Shown here: piece by piece, positions 6,469 through 11,911 of the stretch
Numbering within the stretch: the stretch's first letter is position 1
Layout of the letters: every line of letters begins with the position of its first letter
Origin: Rhodospirillales bacterium
GTDB taxonomy: Bacteria; Pseudomonadota; Alphaproteobacteria; Geminicoccales; Geminicoccaceae
Assembly (NCBI GenBank): GCA_007131045.1
Contig: SLRI01000213.1
Span: forward strand, 1-11,911
DNA length: 11,911 nt
Reading direction: 5' to 3'
The notes under the pieces: model-generated
Seen by the model: only the letters and a program-made list of their open reading frames with translations
Database searches by the model: none
Told to the model about the DNA's origin: nothing
Translations under genes and position numbers: made by a program

Positions 6469-8403
6469 ATGGCGGGTAGGGGCACGCGGGCACGGGTCGG
6501 TCGGACGGGCGCAGCACCGTGGTTCGATGTCAGGGGCTGGCTCGGCTCGTTTGCCATCTACAAGGACCCGCGCGTCGTCGGCGTGCTGTTCTTGGGCTTC
6601 TCGAGCGGCCTGCCGATCATGCTGATCGCCTCGACGCTCAGCACTTGGCTGCGCGAGGAGGACGTGACGCGGGCGGCAATCGGCCTGTTCGGCTTCGCCT
6701 TCGCCCCCTACACCTTCAAGTTCGCCTGGGCGCCGTTGATGGACCGGCTGCCCCTACCGCCGTTCACCAACCTCTTCGGCCGGCGGCGGGGCTGGATGCT
6801 GGCGAGCCAGATCGGCCTCATCGTCTCGATCTTCGCACTCGGCCAGACCCAGCCGGGGATCGACCTCTGGTGGACCGCCTTCTTCGCCGTCATGGTCGCC
6901 TTCTTCTCGGCCAGCCAGGACATCGTCATCGACGCCTATCGGGTCGAGATCCTGCCGCAAGAGAAGCTCGGCGCCGGCGCCGGCGTGGTGGTGCTCGGCT
7001 ATCGCATCGCGATGTGGGTAGCGACCGCGGGAGCGCTTCTGGTCGCCGAGGCGGCCGGCTGGTCCGCGGCCTACACGGTCATGGCGCTGCTCGTCCTGAT
7101 CGGCGTCGGCACGGTGCTTTCCATCGGCGAGCCGGCGCAGTCCTCGACCGCGCTCATCGACCAACAGGTGCTGGAGGAGGACCGGTTGATCCGGCAGGTG
7201 CCGCAAAGCCGGCTCGCCGCCTATGAAGGCATCGGCGGCCTGCTGCTCGCGATCATCCTCTTCTACGGCGCCTGGCTGCCGGTCTCGACCGTCTTCGGCA
7301 TCTTCTCGCCGCTGGCGGGTGACTGGACGGTGGCGCAAGGGATCGTGCTGCTCGGCAATCTCGTGGTCACCGGCCTCGGGCTCAAACTCGCCTGGCAGCT
7401 CTACCGACGCGAGCCGGGTGCTACCGCCCACGCCAAGAACTTCGCGCTGATCGCCATCGCCTGGCTCATCCTGAAGACACTCTGGTATGCAATCGGCCCG
7501 TGGAGTCCTTTCGTTCCGACCCTGCACGGGGCCGTGGTCCTCGCCGTGCTCTATGGCGTGAGCAACCTCGTGGTGGGCGCCTTCGGACTCGAGCCGTTCA
7601 CCACCGAGGCGTTTCTCGCCCCGGTCTGGCTCACCATCGTCGGCTTCTGGGTCGAGCTCCTGGCGCTGCTCACCCTCTACGGCTTCACCTATTTCAGCAA
7701 GCGGGCGCACGCCAATTTCGGCCTGGTGCCGATCGCCGAGGAAACCAAGGTCCATCTCTGGATGCGCCGCGCGGTGATCGAGCCGTTCTACGACTTCGTC
7801 AAGCGCAACGGCCTCGGCATCGCGGTCACCATCCTGGCCTTCATCTCGGTCTACAAGGCCTCCGACGTGCTGCTCACCTTGATGGCCAACCCGTTCTACA
7901 TCGATGTCGGCTTCAGCCGAGCCGAGATCGCCTGGGTATCGGGCACGTTCGGGCTCTGGATGACCCTTTTGGGCGGGGTGATCGGCGGCGTTCTGGTCTT
8001 CCGGCTAGGCCTGATGCGCTCGCTCACCGTCTCGGTCATCCTGATGGCCGGCTCGAATCTGATGTTCCTCCTGCTTGCGCTGAGCGGCCCCGACCTCGTC
8101 CTATTCCACCTCGTCATCTTCGTCGAGAACGTCTCCGGGGGCCTGGGCACCACCGTCTTCGTCGCCTACCTCTCGTCGCTGTGCAACATCCACTACACCG
8201 CCGTTCAGTACGCACTGTTGACCTCCTTCATGCAGCTCTTGGGCAAGTTCGTGATCGTGCCGTCCTCGGGCTTCTTCGCCGACGCGCTGGGTTGGGAGCT
8301 CTTCTTCGTGACGTCTACCTTGTTCGCGCTGCCGGCCCTCTTTCTCCTCTGGCTATTGCAGCGTCGCGGCATCACGGTGGAAGCGGCGGAAGCCGAAACG
8401 TGA
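6469..8403 (+). CDS. ampG: AmpG-type muropeptide permease (MFS), with extended central membrane region
   Basis: The protein is 644 aa, clearly longer than the 491 aa of E. coli AmpG. By family knowledge AmpG imports anhydromuropeptides (GlcNAc-anhydroMurNAc peptides) into the cytoplasm for peptidoglycan recycling and, where ampC is present, for beta-lactamase induction. The N-terminal half has the AmpG signatures: LGFSSGLPIMLIASTLSTWLR (about 42-62), FAFAPYTFKFAWAPLMDRLP (77-96), GRRRGWM (104-110) and ASQDIVIDAYRVEILP (148-163). The second half begins around residue 435 (RNGLGIAVTILAF, VYKASDVL). Between them, residues about 255-412 hold five or six extra hydrophobic segments not present at this place in E. 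coli AmpG. GAGGAG (6455-6460) lies 8 bases before the ATG, a good ribosome binding site. The gene stands between the export lipoprotein and bfd, and no ampC or recycling enzyme is in the window. Annotation as AmpG is firm at family level; the exact substrate is inferred. Confidence 0.9.
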   Translation: MAGRGTRARVGRTGAAPWFDVRGWLGSFAIYKDPRVVGVLFLGFSSGLPIMLIASTLSTWLREEDVTRAAIGLFGFAFAPYTFKFAWAPLMDRLPLPPFTNLFGRRRGWMLASQIGLIVSIFALGQTQPGIDLWWTAFFAVMVAFFSASQDIVIDAYRVEILPQEKLGAGAGVVVLGYRIAMWVATAGALLVAEAAGWSAAYTVMALLVLIGVGTVLSIGEPAQSSTALIDQQVLEEDRLIRQVPQSRLAAYEGIGGLLLAIILFYGAWLPVSTVFGIFSPLAGDWTVAQGIVLLGNLVVTGLGLKLAWQLYRREPGATAHAKNFALIAIAWLILKTLWYAIGPWSPFVPTLHGAVVLAVLYGVSNLVVGAFGLEPFTTEAFLAPVWLTIVGFWVELLALLTLYGFTYFSKRAHANFGLVPIAEETKVHLWMRRAVIEPFYDFVKRNGLGIAVTILAFISVYKASDVLLTLMANPFYIDVGFSRAEIAWVSGTFGLWMTLLGGVIGGVLVFRLGLMRSLTVSVILMAGSNLMFLLLALSGPDLVLFHLVIFVENVSGGLGTTVFVAYLSSLCNIHYTAVQYALLTSFMQLLGKFVIVPSSGFFADALGWELFFVTSTLFALPALFLLWLLQRRGITVEAAEAET

Positions 8404-8432
8404 CGCGTTTTTGTGATCAGCTTCCTTTTCGA

Positions 8433-8446
8433 TTGATCTCGATCAA
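8433..8446 (+). promoter_or_regulatory. FNR/FixK/Anr-type binding site upstream of bfd-bfr
   Basis: TTGATCTCGATCAA is a perfect match to the TTGAT-N4-ATCAA consensus of FNR/FixK/Anr-family regulators, and is fully symmetric. Its centre is about 96 bp before the bfd start codon. Weak -10 candidates at 8467-8474 (CATAGC or TAGCAA) would place a transcription start near 8480, about 40-41 bp from the box centre. That is the position of an activator at class II promoters. The regulator itself is not in the window. Confidence 0.6.
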
Positions 8447-8535
8447 TGTCATCCGTGCATGGCAGCCATAGCAACTGTCGCATTGACCGGCAGCTGGCGG
8501 CGTGCTTTGCACGAATGGCTTTCGAGGGACCCGAA

Positions 8536-8772
8536 ATGATCGTTTGTGTCTGTAATGCGTTGCGCGAGAGGGACTGCCGCGAGGCTGCCGGCATGCCCGA
8601 GGTACGGCGCGCCGGCTGCGTTTACCGCCGACTGAACTGCCGCGTTCGCTGCGGCGCCTGTGTCGCCACGATGAAGGCCATCGTCGACGAGTTGCGCGAC
8701 GAGCGGGCGGCGCGCCAAATGTCGCGCTCCGAAGAGCCGCTGGTCGACACGACGCAGGTGCAAGTGGAATAG
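8536..8772 (+). CDS. bfd: Bacterioferritin-associated ferredoxin
   Basis: The product is a 78-aa cytoplasmic [2Fe-2S] protein. By family knowledge Bfd docks on bacterioferritin and passes electrons to its haem, reducing stored ferric iron so that it can leave the core. The start is the ATG at 8536: GAGGGA sits just upstream, and the protein then begins MIVCVCN, as BFD-like domains do. The cluster ligands are Cys4 and Cys6 (CVC) and Cys39 and Cys42 (CGAC). Three further cysteines (14, 28, 35) are present, more than in E. coli Bfd. The last 20 residues or so (after DELRDERAAR) are polar and probably disordered. The gene lies 106 bp upstream of bfr on the same strand, so the two very likely work together and may be co-transcribed. 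The FNR-type box at 8433-8446 would govern it. An upstream in-frame extension to 8446 is possible but has no domain content. Confidence 0.93.
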   Translation: MIVCVCNALRERDCREAAGMPEVRRAGCVYRRLNCRVRCGACVATMKAIVDELRDERAARQMSRSEEPLVDTTQVQVE

Positions 8773-8779
8773 TTCCAGA

Positions 8780-8794
8780 CTGATCCGCGATCAG
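8780..8794 (+). repeat. Inverted repeat between bfd and bfr
   Basis: CTGATC (8780-8785) and GATCAG (8789-8794) flank a 3-nt spacer, eight bases after the bfd stop. It could form a short hairpin that protects or attenuates the bfd-bfr transcript. It has no T-tract, so it is not a convincing terminator. Confidence 0.4.
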
Positions 8795-8878
8795 GGTCGT
8801 CGCGTATCCATGTCACAAGGAATTGCCCCCTAGAGCGCAGCGTTGCGCCGGGGCTCGCAACCGCATCAGGAGTTACCC

Positions 8879-9355
8879 ATGGCCGCCGACGTCAAAGGTC
8901 ATCCCGAAGTCATCGCCGCCCTGAACAAGGCGTTGAAGGGCGAGCTCACCGCCATCAATCAATATTTCCTGCATGCCCGAATGCTGGAGGATTGGGGCTT
9001 CAAGAAGCGCGGCAAAGCCGAGTACGACGAGTCGATCGAGGAGATGCAGCACGCCGACAAGCTGATCCAGCGCGTCCTGCTCCTCGGCGGGCTGCCCAAC
9101 CTGCAGGAGCTCGGCAAGCTCTATATCGGCGAGGATCTGAAGAACGTGATCGAGTGCGATCTCCGGCTCGAGCTGGAGGGCATCGAGCATTATCGCGCCG
9201 CCATCAAGATCGCCGAGCAGCACCACGATTTCGTCACCCGCGATCTCTTCATCCATATTCTGGAGGATGAGGAGGAGCACCAGGACCAGAACAAGACCGA
9301 GCTCGAGTTGATCGAGCGGATCGGCATCGAGAATTTCGGCCTGTCGCAGATCTGA
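8879..9355 (+). CDS. bfr: Bacterioferritin (haem-containing iron-storage ferritin)
   Basis: The protein is 158 aa, the normal length for a bacterioferritin subunit. It assembles, by family knowledge, into a 24-mer cage that oxidises Fe(II) and stores it as ferric mineral. The whole dinuclear ferroxidase centre is visible: Glu22, Glu55, His58, Glu98, Glu131 and His134, equivalent to Glu18, Glu51, His54, Glu94, Glu127 and His130 of E. coli Bfr. Met56, equivalent to the haem-ligating Met52, is present, so this is a haem-binding, catalytically competent subunit. The segment GELTAINQYFLHARML is a family hallmark. The ATG at 8879 is chosen because AGGAG (8868-8872) stands six bases before it; a longer frame from 8843 adds 12 residues unlike the family. 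It follows bfd, which would supply electrons for iron release, and is convergent with the ParA-like gene. Confidence 0.97.
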   Translation: MAADVKGHPEVIAALNKALKGELTAINQYFLHARMLEDWGFKKRGKAEYDESIEEMQHADKLIQRVLLLGGLPNLQELGKLYIGEDLKNVIECDLRLELEGIEHYRAAIKIAEQHHDFVTRDLFIHILEDEEEHQDQNKTELELIERIGIENFGLSQI

Positions 9356-9363
9356 CGAGCGGC

Positions 9364-9380
9364 GGCGCGCTGTCCGCGCC
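9364..9380. terminator. Possible hairpin between convergent bfr and parA-like genes
   Basis: GGCGCG and CGCGCC pair around a 5-nt loop, nine bases after the bfr stop; a second small hairpin (CGCCC/GGGCG, 9382-9395) follows. There is no T-tract on either side, so factor-independent termination is doubtful. The position between convergent genes still favours a role in ending transcripts. Confidence 0.35.
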
Positions 9381-9401
9381 CGCCCCCTCGGGCGGCGAGG
9401 C

Positions 9402-10160
9402 TCAGGCGGCGAGGTTGGGCGCCGTGATGGCAGATATGGAGGGCGTCTGTTTGGGGGCGGGCGCCGCTTCGGTTACGCGCTGGAGAATCGAGCGCATCAA
9501 CCGCATGATGTCGCGATGCGCGGCCGAGCGGGGGGCATAGCCGCCGATCCAGTCGGCAGCGTCGAACGCTTCGGCGAAGAGGGGCGAGTGGCGGATCGGC
9601 GGGGCCATCGCCACCGGCACTCGGATCCGCATCCGCCGCAGGCCGCCGTCGCGAAACCAGCCGGACTCAACTCGGGTGGGGACCACCAGGGACGGGATCG
9701 GCGTCCCGTCGCGCTCGTCCTCGGCCTTGGCGATTCGGTGCAGCGTTCGCGTGGTCGCCGAAAGATCGAGGCCCGAGGCGGCGGCCGGAACCAGCACGAG
9801 GTCGGCAACCAGCAGGGCCGCGCCGAGCGTGGCGCCGAGAACTGCCGGCAGGTCGATCACCACGAAGGCTTGCGCCGCGCCGATCTCGTGAATCTCGTCC
9901 ATCCAGGCCGGGGCCTGCTCGAGGTCGCGCAAGGGCGCCGTTTCGTAGAGCTGGGCCGGCAGGACGCCGCGCCGCATCCACCGGGTCGCCGTGTGCTGCG
10001 GGTCGGCATCGATCACCACCGACGGGTGACCGCTCGCGGCCAGCGCGCAGGCGAGGTTGACGGCGATGGTGCTCTTCCCGGTACCGCCCTTCAGATTGCC
10101 GACGGCGATCACGATCGCCCTCTGGCGGTCGGTGGGCGTCTCTCGGGTCGCGTCGGGCAT
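9402..10160 (-). CDS. ParA/MinD-family P-loop ATPase
   Basis: The product is 252 aa from the ATG at 10160; a GTG start at 10184 would add eight residues. It has the deviant Walker A motif KGGTGKST (24-31) with the signature lysine, the DADPQ switch motif (51-55) and a Walker B-like VVIDLPA (100-106), where many ParA proteins have DTPP or DCPP. Members of this family bind ATP, dimerise and position DNA or large protein complexes on the nucleoid or membrane. Its moderate length and lack of an N-terminal helix-turn-helix fit the small ParA type. No parB, parS-like site or gidA/rnmG neighbour is visible, so it is probably not the main chromosomal ParA; it could position another cargo or be a remnant of a mobile element. 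The C-terminal 25 residues or so are low-complexity (Ala, Pro, Thr, Ser). It is convergent with bfr and divergent from the tRNA. The sequence reveals no cargo. Confidence 0.88.
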   Translation of the reverse strand: MPDATRETPTDRQRAIVIAVGNLKGGTGKSTIAVNLACALAASGHPSVVIDADPQHTATRWMRRGVLPAQLYETAPLRDLEQAPAWMDEIHEIGAAQAFVVIDLPAVLGATLGAALLVADLVLVPAAASGLDLSATTRTLHRIAKAEDERDGTPIPSLVVPTRVESGWFRDGGLRRMRIRVPVAMAPPIRHSPLFAEAFDAADWIGGYAPRSAAHRDIMRLMRSILQRVTEAAPAPKQTPSISAITAPNLAA

Positions 10161-10281
10161 GGCTGGTGTTCCGGTCCGCTGCACCGCCTTGATCGGTGGT
10201 GGGGTATCGCCTGCCCGGGAGCCTCGCGTGCTTTGCCCAACCGCTCAAGTGCCGGCCACCGACAGGCGCACCGGCCTATGC

Positions 10282-10293
10282 GGTTGGTCAACC
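10282..10293. promoter_or_regulatory. Short palindrome upstream of the ParA-like gene
   Basis: GGTTG and CAACC flank a 2-nt spacer, about 120 bp before the start of the ParA-like gene and 90 bp before the tRNA. On the minus strand it embeds TTGACC, a decent -35-like hexamer, but no good -10 lies at the right distance. It could be a small operator; 12 bp is short enough to arise by chance. The rest of the 223-bp gap (10161-10383) shows nothing else definite. Confidence 0.25.
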
Positions 10294-10383
10294 ATTCGTT
10301 AAGGAAGGGCGCCCTCTGGCAGCGCGGATCGCCACGACTACCCCTTGCGCTTCCCGCGCATTTCTTTAGAAGGCGGTGGCGAT

Positions 10384-10469
10384 GCGGTCGTGGCGGAACT
10401 GGTAGACGCGCAGCGTTGAGGGCGCTGTGGGCCTAGCCCGTGGAGGTTCGAGTCCTCTCGACCGCACCA
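10384..10469 (+). tRNA. tRNA-Leu (anticodon GAG)
   Basis: The acceptor stem GCGGTCG pairs fully with CGACCGC. The anticodon stem CAGCG/CGCTG encloses the loop TTGAGGG, giving anticodon GAG, which reads CUC and CUU leucine codons. A long variable arm (GGGCCTAGCCC) marks it as a class II tRNA, as expected for leucine. The T-arm contains GGTTCGAGTCC. The discriminator A is at 10466, and CCA (10467-10469) is encoded. A weak promoter, TTGCGC (10345-10350) with TTTAGA (10365-10370), lies just upstream with a short spacer. Confidence 0.97.
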
Positions 10470-10476
10470 TTCTCTC

Positions 10477-10490
10477 GCCGGTTGTCCGGC
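10477..10490 (+). terminator. Possible tRNA terminator hairpin
   Basis: GCCGG and CCGGC pair around a TTGT loop, seven bases after the tRNA CCA end. The following bases (TCTCCGATGTTT) are only mildly T-rich. The position suits termination of the tRNA transcript, but the structure is small. Confidence 0.4.
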
Positions 10491-10508
10491 TCTCCGATGT
10501 TTCAGCCG

Positions 10509-11911
10509 TCAGGTGGCGGGGCGTGCTCTTTGGTCGAGGGCGCGGCAGAGCGGCTCCAGATGGTGGGCATAGCGCTGCCAGCGGTCGACCGACCGGCGAT
10601 GCATGGATTCCCGCGCCTGCCACAGGCTCGATGTCCGGATCGCCCGGCGCTCGCGACCGAGAGCGAGGCAGCCCGGTTGCCAGTCCAGACCGGCGAAGGC
10701 GACGAGCCGCTGCGCCTCGGCCAGCGGATCGCTCACCAGCTTTTCATAGCTCACTTCCAGAATCGGGTTGGGCAGGACCTGCTGCCAGTGCTGCATCAGC
10801 CTTTCGTGCAGGCGAAAGACGCTGCCCAGCGCTGCCTGATCGTAGGCGAAATGCTGGCCCTCGGCAAAGCTCTGGAAGTAGCAGGAGAGGCAGGTGTCGA
10901 GCGGATCGCGACGGCACCAGACCACCCGGGCGGCGGGTGCGATCCGGGCCAAGAGGCCGAGCCGGAGATAGTTGCCCGGCATCTTGTCGACGACGCGCTC
11001 GGCCGTGCGGGGGGGCGTGGCTGCCGTTGCCGCGAGGGCAGCGACATAGCGTTCGCCCATGCTGCGCGCCTTCGCCGGGTCGAGAGCACCGATCGCCGCG
11101 CCGAGCGAGCGAGGTCCTTCCGCGGTCGCCGGCCCGGGCCCGCCGGCCAGCTCTCGGCAGAAGCGCCGCAGATCCTCGCGCTCGCCCGCGCCGTGCACCT
11201 GATCGTGGCCCGCCAGGATCTGCTCGACCAGGGTCGTGCCCGAGCGCGGCATGCCGACCACCAGCAACGGCAGCTCGGATGCCAGGCCGCTCTCGCGGGC
11301 GTCGCTGAAGGCATGCCGGTCGAGCCGCTGCACGAGATCCTCGACCAGCCGCCGGTGCGCCGCTTCGTCGAACGGTGACGCTTTACGGCGGATTTCGTTG
11401 GCGCGGGCGAGCTCGGCGAAGGCCCGGTCGTAGTCACCCAGCCGATCCAGCCGGCGGGCCAGGGCGAAGCCGATCTGCGCACGATCGTCGTCGCCGAGAT
11501 CGGCCCGCGTCGCGAGCTGGCCCAAGGTCATGACGGCCGCCGGGTCGCGGCTCCGGTCGTCGAGCAGCGCCAGATGGTAGTGCGCGGTGCCGAGGCTGGG
11601 CTTGCGGGCGATGGCCTCCTCGAGGGCGGCGCGCGCCCCCTCGCGGTCGCCGGTTATCGCCCTGACGATGCCGAGGTCGAGGGGGGCCTCGGCGAGGTCG
11701 GGATGGTTCTGGGTAGCCCGGGCGTAGAGGGCGCCGGCAGCGGCGAGATCGCCCTCCTGCTCCAGGCAGGTGCCGAGATTGACCATCGCCCGGCCGTGGC
11801 TCGGGTCGAGCTCGAGCGCGCGGCGGTAGCAGCCCGCGGCCTCGCGCCAGTTGCGGCCGGCGCGCAGCCGCTCGCCGGCGCGAAACGCGGCTTCGCCACA
11901 GGCGGTGCGCA
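10509..11911 (-). CDS. TPR-sulfotransferase fusion protein, C-terminal part (5' partial)
   Basis: The frame is open from the stop at 10509 to the right edge, giving 466 visible residues; the start lies outside. The N-terminal third holds tetratricopeptide repeats, for example AAGCYRRALELDPSHGRAMV, then NLGTCLEQEGDLAAAGALYA, then the LGIVRAITGDREGARAALEE helix pair. The catalytic part begins with LLVVGMPRSGTTLVEQIL (visible residues about 215-232), the PAPS 5'-phosphosulfate loop of sulfotransferases. Further on, VVWCRRDPLDTCLSCYFQSF resembles the 3'-phosphate-binding region, and PILEVSYEKLVSDPLAEAQRL the usual C-terminal segment. The fold matches the sulfotransfer_3 type, which moves sulfate from PAPS to a carbohydrate, peptide or lipid acceptor. 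TPR-sulfotransferase fusions are common in alphaproteobacteria; their acceptors are mostly unknown. Its distance from the export genes, with tRNA and bfr between, makes a shared pathway only a guess. Confidence 0.9.
   Translation of the reverse strand, partial: RTACGEAAFRAGERLRAGRNWREAAGCYRRALELDPSHGRAMVNLGTCLEQEGDLAAAGALYARATQNHPDLAEAPLDLGIVRAITGDREGARAALEEAIARKPSLGTAHYHLALLDDRSRDPAAVMTLGQLATRADLGDDDRAQIGFALARRLDRLGDYDRAFAELARANEIRRKASPFDEAAHRRLVEDLVQRLDRHAFSDARESGLASELPLLVVGMPRSGTTLVEQILAGHDQVHGAGEREDLRRFCRELAGGPGPATAEGPRSLGAAIGALDPAKARSMGERYVAALAATAATPPRTAERVVDKMPGNYLRLGLLARIAPAARVVWCRRDPLDTCLSCYFQSFAEGQHFAYDQAALGSVFRLHERLMQHWQQVLPNPILEVSYEKLVSDPLAEAQRLVAFAGLDWQPGCLALGRERRAIRTSSLWQARESMHRRSVDRWQRYAHHLEPLCRALDQRARPAT

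Noticed and set aside
5676..6557. 293-codon minus-strand frame opposite the export lipoprotein
   Set aside because: It is antisense to a clear Poly_export/SLBB gene, spans the following gap and shows no domain.
6754..7755. 333-codon minus-strand frame opposite ampG
   Set aside because: It is highly charged and repetitive and lies antisense to a well-supported transporter.
10384..10508. Possible integration site at the tRNA-Leu 3' end
   Set aside because: No integrase gene, no repeat of the tRNA 3' end and no composition shift are seen in the window.
10366..10623. 85-codon minus-strand frame across the tRNA gene
   Set aside because: Its sequence (RSRGLEPPRARPTAPSTLRVYQF) is the translated complement of the tRNA-Leu, a familiar false protein.
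10427..11378. Two long plus-strand frames, 10427-11308 and 10440-11378
   Set aside because: They are antisense to the sulfotransferase and begin inside the tRNA; no domain is visible.

Overview
The window is GC-rich, densely coded chromosomal DNA that most resembles an alphaproteobacterium, perhaps of the Rhodospirillales or a relative. This is an inference from base composition and protein character: a BBP2-type outer-membrane barrel next to a short Wza/ExoF-like lipoprotein, a long AmpG, and a paired bfd-bfr. There is no rRNA or other taxonomic marker, so genus cannot be stated. I see no CRISPR array, insertion sequence or prophage.

Layout from left to right. (1) Positions 1-1682, minus strand: the N-terminal part of a large MscS-family mechanosensitive channel, running off the left edge. 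Its start codon region appears frameshifted. (2) 1859-2881, minus: galE, UDP-glucose 4-epimerase. (3) 3108-3953, minus: a PPP-family metallophosphatase of the PrpA/diadenosine-tetraphosphatase type. (4) A 306-bp divergent spacer. (5) 4260-5450, plus: an outer-membrane beta-barrel protein of the exopolysaccharide-associated BBP2 type, closed by a strong intrinsic terminator at 5510-5548. (6) 5655-6263, plus: a polysaccharide export lipoprotein (Poly_export plus one SLBB domain), with a 21-bp tandem duplication at its stop codon. (7) 6469-8403, plus: an unusually long AmpG-type muropeptide permease. (8) 8536-8772 and 8879-9355, plus: bfd and bfr, the iron-storage pair, preceded by a perfect FNR/FixK-type box at 8433-8446. 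(9) 9402-10160, minus, convergent with bfr: a ParA/MinD-like ATPase without a visible ParB partner. (10) 10384-10469, plus: tRNA-Leu(GAG). (11) 10509 to the right edge, minus: the C-terminal 466 residues of a TPR-sulfotransferase fusion.

The genes form several small functional groups rather than one operon. A cell-surface group (galE for UDP-galactose supply, the barrel protein, the Wza-like export lipoprotein, and possibly the phosphatase as a regulator) suggests the edge of an exopolysaccharide locus. No glycosyltransferase, Wzx/Wzy or tyrosine kinase is present here. AmpG and MscS are envelope housekeeping functions (peptidoglycan recycling, osmotic safety valve). The bfd-bfr pair stores iron and mobilises it through the ferredoxin; its promoter region suggests oxygen-responsive control.

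I did not find a clearly new multi-gene system. The observations most worth following are the FNR-type box on bfd-bfr, the membrane insertion inside AmpG, the broken-looking mscS start, the inverted repeats in the export-gene leader and the duplicated stop region.
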